DNA from: Cheilinus undulatus
Lineage: Eukaryota; Chordata; Actinopteri; Labriformes; Labridae
NCBI RefSeq assembly: GCF_018320785.1
Contig: NC_054867.1
Span: forward strand, 20,790,855 to 20,854,854
Direction of reading: 5' to 3'
DNA: 64,000 nt
Shown here: positions 25,605-38,899 of the stretch, piece by piece
Numbering within the stretch: the first letter of the stretch is position 1
Layout of the letters: each line of letters opens with the position of its first letter
Program-made: the position numbers and the translations under genes
Notes under the pieces: generated by a model
What the model saw: the letters and a program-made list of their open reading frames with translations, nothing else
Database searches by the model: none
Told to the model about the DNA's origin: nothing

Positions 25605-25720
25605 AACTCAGCAGCGGTGTCCCCTCCGTTAAGTTGATGAACTGTAGTTCTGACAGCCTTGCATGCGTGGGAAGGAGCCCCAGTCCCTTCTATCTCTGAT
25701 ACAAGCTGTCTTCAGTTGGT
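25605..25720 (-). promoter_or_regulatory. Candidate RFESD non-coding first exon
   Basis: The RFESD coding exon 1 starts four bases after an acceptor, so an upstream non-coding exon must exist. A minus-strand donor AAG|GTACAG near 25601-25606 follows a stretch with some CpG. This is the best local candidate but the evidence is only a splice-site match. Confidence 0.3.
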
Positions 25721-27216
25721 CCTATCTGCACCAGCTTCATTTCTTATCTATCTCCCCAGGCACAACAGATACTCCATTGTGCAGACATAAGTATTTATCG
25801 TAACACAATTCTGTAATCTGCTACTGGGGGGGGGGGTTTCAACCAGCACAATTCTACAGTTTTAACTCTTTTTTGTTTGTCATTATTAAGTGTAACATGT
25901 ATGCTGCTTTGTTTCCAGAAAGTAGAACCATGTCACCTCTGTTGTACAGATGTAGTATTACAAGGAATTAACTCAGTAAATTTGTTGTACCTCAGTTCAA
26001 ATTGCAGGGGCCTCCTTTACTTTTTTCCTTCTTCTTTCTTTTTTGGTGTTTTATAAAAGGCTCACCTCCACATCTCATAAAAAAATGTTCATTTAGCTGC
26101 ATTTTTTTATTTATACAATTAACTAACTTGTTTGTTTAAACATTAAGACCTAATTCTTTATTGTAGTTTGAGAGACTTAAGCATGTAAAGTTGTTACAGT
26201 TATGATGAAGACTGAAATTTCAACAATATAATAATGCACCATCCGTCCTAATTAACTTGTTTTACGTTTTGGATAATTTCTTAACCATATGCAAACATGG
26301 TATGACATGGCTAACCATTCTTTCTCATAATCGGCTTGATTGCTGACTTCTTACTAGCTTTACACAGTTGCTACCAAAAGTTCGGTTGCCTTTTACTCTT
26401 TTGGTAAGATCTGTGCCAGTTCAACTTAGTTAGGCATACTTTTCAAACCTCATTTATTTGATTATCTGTAAAGCAGCTGGCAAATGGCTGAAGGGACATG
26501 GTCTTGAGTGCTGCATTTCATTTTGCAAGACGAGTGTGGCGATGTGACGATGTGAATTTAGACAAAGTTAAGAACCATTCCAAAATTTGGGGACAATTTA
26601 GCCACCAAAACTTTAAAAAAATCAGCTTTTTGTTCTGCAAATTTCTGATATTTTTTTTAAAAACTACTGTTAAAAAACTATTGAAGACTGTGTTTGGTCC
26701 AGCTCAGGCATCAAAGACAACATTTTAGTTGGATTCTTAATTTGTTATATGCTGTGCTTATTATTATTAAAGTTTATTTATTAGGGACAGATGCAATAAA
26801 CATAGACAACTGAGAACAGGCATCCTATGCAAGTATCACAGTGTTTGTAGTGAATGCTAATTTGCAACATCCATCCCTAGAAGGGCTTTTGTAAGAATAA
26901 AAAGCTAAAACAAAAGGAAAGGGAAAAAGTGACAGGGTACAATAGAGACAGTATGTGAACTGTAAAACCAAACTAAAACACGATGAAACAGCTCAAAGTT
27001 TTTTATTGAAACTGATTACTTTAAAGTTTTAAGTAGTTGAAGATTGATTGTTGGAGTGATCATTACTCGTACATTTTTGTTGTGTTAACCTGGGTCAAAC
27101 TACAATGTGGAAACTTTCCTTCACTTGAAAATTTAGTTTAAACCGAATTCAAAACAAAATGTTGAAATAGTTTTCATAATGCTACGTGTTCTTCATCCAC
27201 TGTAATTTTCCCTTAT

Positions 27217-27763
27217 TAGTGATGTGTCATTCGTGAACGAGCCGGTTCAAAGAGCCGGCTTTGTTATGTGAACAAGAAGAGCCGGATCCCATTTGAGAGC
27301 CGTTTTATATCATTATAACAATTGCTTTTACTATTTATTTGTATGTTGTTTGTGTGCTGTGTGATGATTATCAGGAATGATTTTTTTCTACATACACTTC
27401 CACAGACACATCTCGCATTAGGGACACAAGCTTGATGGTATGACATTAATGTTTTATGTCAGGTGTGTCATACAGCCCAGCAGTGAGCAGATTTTATTTG
27501 TCCCACAAGGTCTTTTGGGGGGACAGTATATTTTAAAAATAATAGCATGATATTTTCATCAATTCAAAAAGTTGATCATAGTTGGACTAAAATACTAGCA
27601 CAAATATCAATCATATGTCATGATATTGCTATATCTGGCAGGTCAAATGAACATAACTGGTACCTGAATGAAGAGCTGTTTGGGAGCCGAAAGAGCCGGC
27701 TCTTCTTGCTGAGCTGAACCAAATGATCCAGATCACTGAAAAGAGCTGAAATTCCCATTACTA
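27217..27763. mobile_element. hAT-like non-autonomous element with GAGCCGG subterminal motifs
   Basis: A 547-bp element flanked by the exact 8-bp duplication TCCCTTAT (27209-27216, 27764-27771). Left end TAGTGATGTG; right end is the complement of TAGTAATGGG. Subterminal GAGCCGG/CCGGCTC motifs occur at both ends (27240-27262, 27280, 27685-27705), a known style of binding-site repeat in hAT elements. The internal part is AT-rich with no coding frame. Confidence 0.82.
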
Positions 27764-27834
27764 TCCCTTATTTTTATCACACACTTTAATTTTGAACATT
27801 TCTGGCACTAACAGTAGGTTAGCAGAACTTAATA

Positions 27835-28021
27835 TAAGTGACAGTAACTGAATGGTGCACACTGAACCAGGATGTCCTCTTCCATTATGTACAGAACAAT
27901 AGTCACTCACTGTAGTGCTGGTTCACCACAGACAGTACTTATATAACTGAGTCAGTAACTTCACTCATAGTGCGAAAGTATCTAATTCCCAAAGGCATTC
28001 TGGGAAAACTTCAGATTAAGG
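27835..28021 (-). repeat. Dispersed repeat, copy B (inverted relative to copy A)
   Basis: Reverse-strand counterpart of 9005-9190; see that entry. Both copies contain a short frame starting MEED and ending FSYCHL, which differs mostly by single substitutions between copies. Confidence 0.65.
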
Positions 28022-29580
28022 GATGATAGTCGAATAATCTAAACTAAAAATGTTTTCTATCAAATCAGGAACATATGTAGTTCAAATTGCTGTTTTGGGT
28101 AAGTGGCAAGGCTGTAGTTCATTACATATTTATATGATAACCATATACCAACAGGATCAAAGCGTTTTAAAATATTTTTATATTTTTATGCTAGCTGCTG
28201 TGCTAGGTAGCAAAGGACAAGCTAAACAAAAAAAACAACGTTGAAATTTGACTTACTCTGTTAAAATGAGTAACAGGGTTGACACAAACAAGCTAGACAG
28301 AAAATTTGGAAATTTCAGAAAAACTGAAGCTAGAAGTTATTTCTATTTCCGGTTGTGCTGTTAACATAATGCTTGATTGTTCCTGCTCTGGCTTTCCTTC
28401 TACATTAACAAAATTGTTTCAGTGACAGGGTTGCATACGTCGTAGGACGCAATTTTGAGGCACAGTTAATATTGAAAATGTGTATATGGGGAAGAGAAAG
28501 AAAAAAACAGTTTCAGGATGATTTAGGAGTATTTAAAATAATATTTTCTGCACGTTGCCAGCTTCGGGACACATACAATTTGCCCATGTTGTAAGATTTT
28601 TGGCATTGATTATTTAAAATCTTCCGGGTGGGACAGAAAACGTCCTCAAGTTACAGAATTTTCCTTAACTCCTTTTAGCTTTTGTTTGAGTTTAAGGAGA
28701 ACTGAGGCTCTGTTTGTGGGTAGTGCGCTTGAACGGTCGGTAACAAACTATGGCCACTAGTACTGTCAAAGCGGAACTGATTATACGCGTTAGAAGAGGA
28801 CCGGACATATTTGTCGGTGCACCGTGAAGCCCTGCTCTGCTCATTCGGTCGGTGGGAAACAAAGTACGCTCTATTACATATTGATTTACACCGTAGATCT
28901 CTGGCGTATTTTACATAAGTATTCATTAATATCCCTGCATTGTAGATATGAAATAAAGTGTGCTAGCTAACGTATTTTTGTCATTTCCGGTTTTTCCGCT
29001 AACAGTGCTACTGTGGGGCTCTACATGAGTCTGCAGACCTTTAATCAGCTCAGGTTGCTTCGGCTTCTTAATGCCTGTCTTACAGTGACTTTCACTTTTT
29101 AAAATTTGTTGAGATACATATTTGTATTTTAAAAATAAAAACAATAGTAATAATGTAAAATATCTGGCCAGTATATAATTTTGCATTTTTATGGTCTCAG
29201 GCTTTGCCTTTTATGGCAAGGCAAAATCTAGTGTATATGAAAAGTGCTAAACTGACAGAATGATTTACAAGAAAAGGCTAAAATAAAGTCATTTATTGAA
29301 AGCTTTGGCATAGAAGAACCTTGGGAGATTGTAAGAAGATATACCTACCATACTATCCGATGTTTCAGGGGCCTCACTTGCATTTAAATACTCCTTAACT
29401 GTTCTTGTAGGCAGACAAAACTAATACATGTTAGTTTTTATGCATTGTCTCATCTCTGCTCCACATTTTAACAACACTTACAACCCTTTCATAGATACTG
29501 TATTATCAATTTACGTATGGAATTGTTTAAAAGAGTAATATAACTTTTAAAAGATTTTTCTTTGTGATACAGAATTCTGA

Positions 29581-30164
<584 letters not shown>

Positions 30165-30487
30165 TGTACAAGAGCAAAGACTGTGTGGACGGGTTGATCC
30201 AAGAAGGGAATGAGCTGGAATTTGAGACTCTCTGACCTCATTTGATAGTACGTCTGCATTTAATTCAGGTAGATGATTCTGTTTCAGTAATGTTTAGCTA
30301 CTGTCGATTCTAATGAATTAATTTGTATCCACTGTATACTGTATAATGACAGCTGGGGTAGATTAAACTCTTTCAGATATAAGTAATGAAGGAAGAAAAT
30401 CGATTAAAAGTTTTGACCAGAAATCTGAGGCTCTGCAAAAACACAGTTGTCTATGTGGTTGAATCTTATGAAAAATGTAAAACTCAA

Positions 30488-30521
30488 ATTAAAGTATCAT
30501 TTTTTAATGTCAAAAAATAAA
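30488..30521 (+). terminator. NUDT2 polyadenylation signals
   Basis: ATTAAA at 30488-30493 and AATAAA at 30516-30521 lie about 320-360 bases after the NUDT2 stop, giving a plausible 3' UTR of ordinary length. Confidence 0.5.
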
Positions 30522-31169
30522 ACACAAAATCTCTCAGGCTGACACACTCTTATCACTCATTATTGGATTTTTTTTTCTAAATTAATCTGACATTTTTTTC
30601 TTGGACCTTGATACAAAGATAATTATTAAGGTTTTTAATTTCTAAATTTAATTCATTGATCATAAGTTTTTGAAATTAAAATTTTGTATACACACAGAGG
30701 GTAAATTACAGCACTGTGTAAACATGTATTTGTCTAAAAAGTAAGTACAGGTATATAGAAATCAGTTGTAGTTAATAGTTTCTGCCACAAGGTGGAGACA
30801 GAGTCAAGAAATCTGTACAGCTTACCTGTACATCCACATCTGAAGACTGCAGCCTTTAGAACAGACAGCCCTTCCACCCTCCATTCATCATTCTGTTACT
30901 TCTGCAAATTACTCCTTGTCAATTAACTACAGGCCGGTAATGGAGATCATTATATCATAATCAGAACAGTATTGCTGAAATTTAAGAAGCACTATTATAA
31001 AACATCGATTCATGGTGAATTTGCATATTATCATACATATCAAACAATGGCCATTTAGTTGCAGGGGTTGCATACTAAACTTCCTTTTATTTAACCTGAA
31101 GTGAATCCATTCAGAATAATTGAGAAAACATACAAAAATATACTTATTTGCATTTTGTTACAGATGCGC

Positions 31170-32140
31170 TTGTAAATTTTTAGGCTGATTCCAATGTTGT
31201 CCCAACATTTTCTCTTTTTTACCATAAGATGTCCAACTGGTGGCACCATCTGTGTAACTGAAACACTTCTCTTTGAATCAGCAGTTAGGTATAGGAGATT
31301 TCAGCATTAAATTGATTTGACATAATGGATAAACACCAGCTACTGTTCTCTGTTTATGCCACATTACAGATATTGGCCAATATTGGTCAAGGTCAGAGAG
31401 ACATTAGTGACAGCAACCTTCTTGCCCATTCTTGACTATGGGGATGTGCTTTTATCGAGTGCATCATCCAAATGTCTCCAGTCCTTGGACTGTTTTTCAT
31501 TCGGCACTGAGATTTGTCACTGGCTGCAGCTGTCTCACTCACCATTGTGATTTGTATATGAAATCAAACTTGCCTTCTCTGAGTGCTCGCATATATGCAC
31601 ATTAGCTGACCCTAATTTATAAGGCTCTTTTAGGCTTGATTCCCCCTTATTTGTGCACTTTATTGCAGAAAACAAGCAGTTGCTATGCCTTGTGTTCTTG
31701 CACTTCACTAGTTTTATCTGTTCCTAGGGTAAGGACTGAATTTGGAAAAAGAGCTTTCAGCTTTGCCCCCTCTGCGTGAAATACTTTACAGACCGAACTG
31801 AAACTCTCTGAACTTATTCCACTTGGAGCCTTCCGTTCTATCCTGAGGGACAGACAGCGTGAGACCATTGAACAGTGCCTGTGTTTTAAATCTTAAATTG
31901 TTGTTTGTTGTTGTGTTACAGCTCCCGCACTTGAAAACACTACTGCACCTTTACAATTGCATGTTTTAATCTATACTGTCACTTTGCAACTGTTCTTATG
32001 ACGTGCTGCTGACCTCTTGGCCATGTCATCCTTGTGAAAGAGATCCTGTTCTCAATGGGTTTTTTGCTGGTTAAAAAAAAGTTAAATAAATAAAATTGGC
32101 TGATATCAATGTTAAACCAATGTATCAGTGCACCATTTTT
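31170..32140. mobile_element. Degraded DNA element split by the LINE at 31356
   Basis: Left of the LINE, 31270-31355 (TTGAATCAGCAGTTAG, then ATATTGGCCAATATTGG) and right of it 32095-32140 (GGCTGATATCAATG, TATCAGTGCACC) together resemble a fish repeat ending in ATCGGTGCATCCC. A related copy lies at 46075-46425 (TTGATTCAGCAGTCAG, CCAGTGCATCCCT). The nesting order follows from position; the family is not named. Confidence 0.35.
31356..32095 (+). mobile_element. 5'-truncated LINE 3' end
   Basis: The translated start TLVTATFLPILDYGDVLLSS resembles the C-terminal region of fish CR1/L2-type reverse transcriptases (ATFLPVLDYGD). After more degraded coding, the 3' end reads AAGAGATCCTGTTCTCAATGG followed by GGTTAAAAAAAAGTTAAATAAATAAAA, the usual tail of such fish LINEs. 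Several frameshifts and stops interrupt it. Confidence 0.72.
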
Positions 32141-32204
32141 GGGGGTGTACCTAAAGGTGCATTTAAATGTTTTCCTCTAATTTACTTCAAAAAGTCAAAC
32201 TTAC

Positions 32205-32780
32205 ATAAATACTAGATTCATCTCATTCAAAGTGAAAACTCAAGACTTTTTTGACTTAATTTGGATGATTACAGCTTACACCTCACAAAAATCTATCTCA
32301 AAATATTAGGAAATTGTGGAAAAGTCCAATTTGCAAAGGTTTCCTGAGCCTTTATTCTCTCACTCTGGTTCAGTACACACAACTGCAATCATGGGGAAAA
32401 CTGCTGACCTGGCAAATGCCCAGAAGACAATCATTGTCATACTCTACAAGGATCCGAGAGGCACAGAATCCAAGCTGCTTTAAGTCCAGTATTTTAGTTT
32501 CCTCTGTCAGTGACGGTTTGTGGTGCCATGTCATCTGCTGCTGTTGGTCCACTGTGCTTTATCAAGTCCAGTCAAAGCTGTCAGCCATCTACCAGGGGTT
32601 TTTAGAGCATGTCATGCTTCCATCTGCTGGGAAGCTTTATGGAGATACTGATTTCCATTTCCAGCAGGACTTGGCACCTGGCCACAGTGAAGCCAAAACT
32701 ACCAGAAACTGTATTGGCCACAGCTTAATTTACGCATTCCTCAGTGATTCAAAGAGGCAAGAAAAATTTTAACCCCAGTC
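32205..32780 (+). mobile_element. Tc1/mariner-like remnant, second family
   Basis: The left part (ATGATTACAGCTTACACCTC, CAAAATATTAGGAAATT) and a transposase start around 32392 (MGKTADLANAQKTIIVILYK) resemble a fish Tc1/mariner family distinct from the 3613 element. A catalytic-region piece (DFHFQQDLAPGHSEAKTT, 32650-32700) follows after a large internal deletion, leaving a fused 152-codon frame. Not functional. Confidence 0.65.
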
Positions 32781-33539
32781 TGAAATGGCCATCCATCCTT
32801 AATTTGAAGGTGAATTAATTGTAGTGCATGAATAGGCAGCAGAGATACTGATATAAATTATGATCAGCCTTTTTAAAAATGGTTGTACTGTGTCATTCTC
32901 AATGCATCAGTTTACAGAAATGCAGATTCTATACTCCTAAAACATGACAAGCGAAAAAGCACAATTTTGTCTTAGTACTTGTTCTCTAACAAATAAATAA
33001 TAAAATTGATGTAGGATTTCATATGAGTCTGGCTAGTGGCGATGTAACCATATGCAGGAATATGTTCTGCTCTCATTGTCATGGTGCAGCAGGATTACAT
33101 TAATAACCTCTGCTGAAGGGATAACATAGGGATAATTAAGAAACAAATGTGTCATTCTTTTCAAAGCACTCATTTCAATTAATGGCCATTTTCTTCTGGG
33201 TATTGTAGACCCCATAGTGCACTTTGTAATCTCTCTCTTCCTTTGTTCATTAGATATATACAGAACATTATAAAGTCAAACTTCACATTTAGGGCAAGCT
33301 GAATTATTGCTGTATAATACAACAGGACTTCAATGAACCAGTTATTAATTTCATGCCTGGCAGAGCATAAAAGCCTTTCACTAAATGATAAAAAGGAACA
33401 CATTTTTCTGAACTCAATGGCAATACTCTCATGATTTAACTGCATTTTGGTGGTTTATGTCATTTTAAATAAGGTGATATTAAGTTTCTTTGAAACACTT
33501 TTTATGGGTTCAATGTCAAGATGAGGTTAATGGCTTTTA

Positions 33540-33620
33540 AAGGGCCAGTTCACCAAAAGAATGCAACATATATACAATCCCTAAAAGTTACAGTATTCCC
33601 TACTTCCCTACAGGGGATTC
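33540..33620. mobile_element. Possible TTAA-type element end
   Basis: TTTAAAGGGCCAGTTCACC at 33537-33555 is the typical start of a common fish TTAA-target MITE. The opposite end was not found. Confidence 0.3.
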
Positions 33621-35518
33621 AATACATTTTTCATTTTCTGTGCAGAAGAATGGAAATAATATCAAAGGGATTTAGCAGTGGCAGGATATCATAGTTAGGT
33701 GTTCATGTCAATTTAAACAAGTATTGGCATATAGGCAGATGTCCAGGGACAGGTGTCTCAACTTCTGGGCCAATTAAATCATTACTTGAGGCAAAACATA
33801 ACCCCAGGATTTTGATTTTTTTTATTCAAATCCCACGAGCTTACACTTTAAGATAATAAATGTTTACTCCAGCACTCTAAAATCCATGCAGCCTGCAGAA
33901 ATGACCAGCTGTTAATGGTAAAATGAGGTAAAAACCTTTAGGCAGGCTTTAGTGACACTTTTATTTTGAAAGATTTTCCAACTTAACCACAATAATGGTA
34001 TGCCTCCATTTGCACATCACCAAATGAGCTCCAAAAACCAACTCGCTGTGTTTGTCTGTTTTTCATTACAAGTGGGCTTAGCAACACATATCAAAGCTAC
34101 ATTGCAAACAAATCCAACAATGTATCTATATATTTTTTTTACAATAAAAATTTATGAGTGACATCTGCATCCTCACAAAAACAAAATAATGATGGCAAAA
34201 AAAGGACAACAAAAAAAAAAATCAACGAGGAAAACCAATGACAGCTTCAACATCAACAGGTGCGAACATGTTGTGGCGTTGTGGAGACGCAGGTCTCAGT
34301 CCATTAAGTGTGTGTCCACGTGACAGTCCACACTGCAAAAATACACTCTTGTGCACACACTAACACACGGATTAAATGAACTAAATCATTTCATTCAGTC
34401 TCCTGTGTGTAGAGCTTGTTTGGAAATACATCACACTTTCATTGAGTCATGTCTTAGGTTGAGTTTAAGAACCTTTTATCTGCCCTTATAATAAAAACAA
34501 GGCATACACGTCAGTGAACAAGAGGGGGTTAAGATTTAACATTTCTAAGGGCTACACTATGACTACACTCAGTCAAACAAAAACAATAAGCTGATTACAT
34601 TTTCTAAATTTATTATTTGGGAGTATAGCTTGGCTCTTAAGCAGTCCGTAAATAATTTGGAGAACATTTTTCTGCTTCTTTTGCTGAGAGTTAGCTTACA
34701 AGACTGATGCCACCCGCATGTGGCAGCTGAAACTGAAGCTAATGTTGGCAGCTGGTTAGTTTAGCTTAGCACAAAGACAGAAAACAAAGGGAAAAGCCAC
34801 TCTTCTTGAATAAGAAATGGTTTAGCCATTAGTTTTCTCTTTCTGCACAATCCATTTATATTTATTCATTATCAGTTGACAAAGCAAAGATGATATTTTG
34901 TCAATTTGTTGCATTTAAAACTGCAAGTAGGCAGACTTTATGTCCCTGGCTCTGGCTAGCAAGTGAGTTTGGCTAGTTGCTCTCAACAGTCTCTTGGCTA
35001 TACTGAGTTTACCAGCTCGCTTCTTTCCAGTGGAACTGAGTTACAAAACTAGCATTGTTCTCTTTTCTGTCTGTAAAGAAGGAAGCTACTGGTAGCAATT
35101 TGATATCTTAGCTTATCTTATTTTAGCTTAGCCTAAAGATTTAAAGAGGAATTACAGCTAGCCTTGTTCTTTCCAATAATTTCAAAAGAATTGGTTCAGT
35201 ATGTTTCCTGGTAGATAGACATATTTTCAATAGCAAGACAGCAGGATATACAGTACATATCACTGGCATCAGGCCAAAACCTTGTGTCTCAAATTTTCTG
35301 ATTTTATTTTTTCATAAATCAGTGCTTTTGGCCACCCTTTATGTCTGTCAGTGGGGTTAAACAAATAACAAGTAAGAAGTGTCAAAAAAAGCTGACTATG
35401 TTTACTCAATGTTGAATTATTTGAAAAACTGAATTTTTATCATTCCCTGAAAAGTGGTGATTTTGAAGATGGGAGGGTTCAGCCCAATACCAGCAATATT
35501 TAAGATAAACAGAAAACT

Positions 35519-35650
35519 TAAAGCTCCTGTCAGGAGTTGTCATCTGCTTATGAAACAGACTTAAATTACTACTGATGCCTCAGTATGACCCTTTGAAAGC
35601 ATCCGTATAAACAGCAATTAATTCTGTAGTTGTTTTTATTGTAACCTCTG
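35519..35650. repeat. Copy of TTAA-type element arm
   Basis: AGCTCCTGTCAGGAGTT, then CAGACTTAAATTACTACTGA and TGCCTCAGTATGACC match the left half of the element at 38292 (GGACTTAAATTAATACTGA, TGCCTCTTTATGACC). TTAA precedes it at 35515-35519. A right end is not clear. Confidence 0.55.
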
Positions 35651-38291
35651 CTGTTAGGTGGCAAAGTGATTACCTACTTCACTTTTTAACATTCTCTATG
35701 GCGGGAGTAACAATGAGGGGTACAACTGACTCTTAAGATAAAGCAGGACTGTTCAAGTACCTGCAAAGCAATAATAAATCTGTATTTTAGATTTTTTGTA
35801 TGATCGGCCACTGTGTTATGAACCACCAGGCCAAATTCAAGTCATGAAAAACATCTCTGAGTTTATGAAGTTAAGCTTCAAAATCATGAAAATTGAGGCA
35901 GTAAAATCTGCTCTAGGATGGTGTGGGTGTGTCGGCTGAATGAGCTGAAGCCACACCCACTCACGAGAAATATGATCCTCTCAAATTAAAAAAAAAAAAA
36001 AAATCTTCTCTTTAAGAGAAAGGAGACAGAAGTTTGGGATTAAATTTACTGTTTTCTGGCACAAATCTCCCTGCTATGATACTTTTACCAATAGTCCGCT
36101 AAATAAAAAATGTAGTCACATGTAGATGCCAGTTTTTTCACCTGTTTACAGCAACCTTATTCCAACATATCTAATGTGTTAAGACAGAAAAGTTTGGATT
36201 TTGCTTTACAGGGACGGTAAAACACAACTGTTAAAAACAGATAAGCATTGACAACTCTGTCCACAGGGGGTGCCAAAAATCAGAGCAAAATGAAAGGTCC
36301 TCTCCATAGCTTAAAGAGGTGCTAGTCCACCTGTTGCTGGTATAGGTAAGCTGTTAGACCCTATTTCTTGTCTTTGAGCAAAGCTAAACACCAACCGGCT
36401 GCAGGGCATGTTTGAAAAGTATCTAAAATTAGATGTGTATCACCCTTCTAATTGAACTCATCCCCGAAAGGCAAATAAGCTTAATGACCAATATATCAAT
36501 CTAATTGATTATCAGACATACATGACACTTTAACATTTCAATACATCGTTTTAAACTTGTCTCTTTATGGTGAGTGACGGGCTAAAAATGGGACCACAAC
36601 GAGAAAAGTTCAGAATCTGTGGCGTCTGTGTGCCTCCAGGTGTGCCTTGATATCAAATCCATTAAAGATCCAGTTCAGGAGTGGATTTCCTCTCCCTGTT
36701 CTTGACAGAATCCAGTTTCTGTGGGCCTCCAAAACAGGGCCAAGAGGAAATATTACACTCCTTTGGCTTCACATTAAAATCCAAAAGGACTCTCGTTTAG
36801 AGTTTATTCAAAAAGATCAAATCCACTACATGCAACCAATGCTCCACTGTCTTTAAAATGAACGGTTGTGGCGCCTTTCTCGGTTTCCTTGGCATAAAAT
36901 CCATTGATTTGAATACAAAGATTGCGCAGAGCTCCATCGTGTTGAAAAGGCCAACAGACTGAATCCAACAGCCATAAAACACAGCTTAAACTGTGTTTGA
37001 TGTCTTACAAGCAATATTAGTCACATTTTGTCGTTCAGTGTGTTCAAAGGTTTAATACTCAGAAGGTGTTTTATTTCATCTAAATCCACTGTCCATTCAG
37101 GCCAGACAGCAACACAGTGCAAACACTCTGAATGTTTTCTAGACAGAGGCAAAAAAAGGTCAACGGGAAAACTCACTCATGTGACAGAAGTCTGCCAAAA
37201 AAACAGGAACTAGAAAAAAGAAAAGCTCTCAATATAGATAGAAAGTAAATGTAAATAAACACACACACAGACACACAAAATATCAGGCAATCAGTGTCAT
37301 ATTCATTCAGATGTGTAGCTAAGCTGCATGTAGATAAACAGACTCTGGATGTGGAAAAGCACAGTAACAATGTCCAGTTTTCCAAGTTGCTTTTAAGCTT
37401 CAATTGGAGTCACGATGCCAAAATGTAACATTTTTATCGCATTGACTTCCCAAAATAATAAGAGCGATGTCTTTAAAGATAGAAAGTCCATTCAGGTGGA
37501 TTTTGAGCTTCTCAAATTTTGACTACCAGGAACGAAAACATCTTAATAGACCCAAATCAGGACCAGCAGCAACACTCAGTGGCATAAACACACTCAGTCG
37601 TCTTCACTTTCTGCCCTCTAGAATCATCCGGTGATGCAGAAAGTAAGAAAAAGAGATGGAGGTGAGGAGCAGAATTTATGTTTGAAGTGTTTCTTTGACT
37701 TCTCTCTCAGTGAAAGTCTTCTTGAGGCCCTGAGGTTTAAGAGGCAGAGAGAGGCGTAGGAGGCGACTCCAGAAAGGGTCTGAACCTTGTTCAGCCCCAA
37801 ATAAAATGCCGCTGCTCTCAGTAATCAATAGGGAGCGTTTACATGAACGTGTGTCACAGCAGAGCCTGTGTTTGATTGCATCAAAGTTGAACAGACAGGC
37901 ATGAGAAGGGCAGAGGACAAAAGCTCATTGGCCAGTTAATGAGCCAAACAGCAATGTGTCCATTAGCTGGACTGTCTGAGCCATCCCGGGAGATATGAAG
38001 GGATAAGTCAGGTAGGACAAAAAGTCAACAAATGGAACAGAAAAGGTACATAAAAAAACAAAACAAGGAAAGACATCATGGATAAAGCAGAAAGCATCCA
38101 ACACAGCTACAGTGGAGTCCAAGTTATCACCACAAGGACAGTCTGTTTTCATCATTTATCAGAAACTAAGACACTTTGTTTACTCTGCAGAAGGTTTTTA
38201 AATCATAGTCAGAACCAATTGCACAAATTTAATCTTTGGGAGATGTCTGTAGGTAACTGGCATTCTTCTGTGTCTTATCAAGGTCCTTTAA

Positions 38292-38608
38292 AGCCCCTGT
38301 GAGGAGTTTTTAACACATTATGAGATGGACTTAAATTAATACTGATGCCTCTTTATGACCTACAAAAGCAAACAAAACCACAGGCAACATGATTGATTGT
38401 TCCTATGTGGTAATTATTAATGCCTTAAATCAATGTATAAGCATCAGATAAAGTAATGAACAGTATGCTAGCAAAACAGCCTTAATTTACACCTATTTCG
38501 TAATGATTAATACATTCCACTGTTAAAGGATGAGATATTTTTTGTTAAAACATACTTAAACATATACAGTGTGAAATGAACACAAACTAAAAGTCCTTCA
38601 TGGGAGCT
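38292..38608. mobile_element. TTAA-flanked non-autonomous DNA element
   Basis: TTAA at 38288-38291 and 38609-38612. Left end AGCCCCTGTGAGGAGTTTTTA; right end is the complement of AGCTCCCATGAAGGACTTTT. 317 bp, no coding capacity. Same family as the partial copy at 35519. Confidence 0.72.
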
Positions 38609-38899
38609 TTAACAACAAAGTAACAGTTGCTAAAATGTTTCTAACACTGTTATGACTCATGTTATAACGGTACTTGTAATGTCAGAGAATGTCTGTAAAT
38701 AAAGAAGGATCAGGACTGACATGCTTGAAACATGCGAGCAATGCAGTGTGAAGCAGCATGCTGCTGCACAACAATTATCCTCAGTCCCCCGGTCCTATTT
38801 TCCTTTCTGCTGCTAGCTTTGAGTTTGGTAAGGAACAAGGAAAGAGGAAGATGACAAGTTATCAGGAGTGCCAAAAAAGAAATATGTTCTTGATTTTAT

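Larger units (their letters stand above)
30522..38899. other. Non-coding stretch between NUDT2 and UBE2R2
   Basis: Apart from LINE, Tc1-like and TTAA-type debris listed separately, this is AT-rich DNA with no recognisable exon. No KIF24-like motor exon, the human neighbour of NUDT2, was seen. Confidence 0.45.

Noticed and set aside
32314-32772. 152-codon frame as a new gene
   Set aside because: It is a chance fusion of Tc1/mariner transposase pieces after an internal deletion.
30522-38899. KIF24 or another kinesin gene
   Set aside because: No motor-domain motif (such as a GQTGSGKT P-loop) found in any frame.
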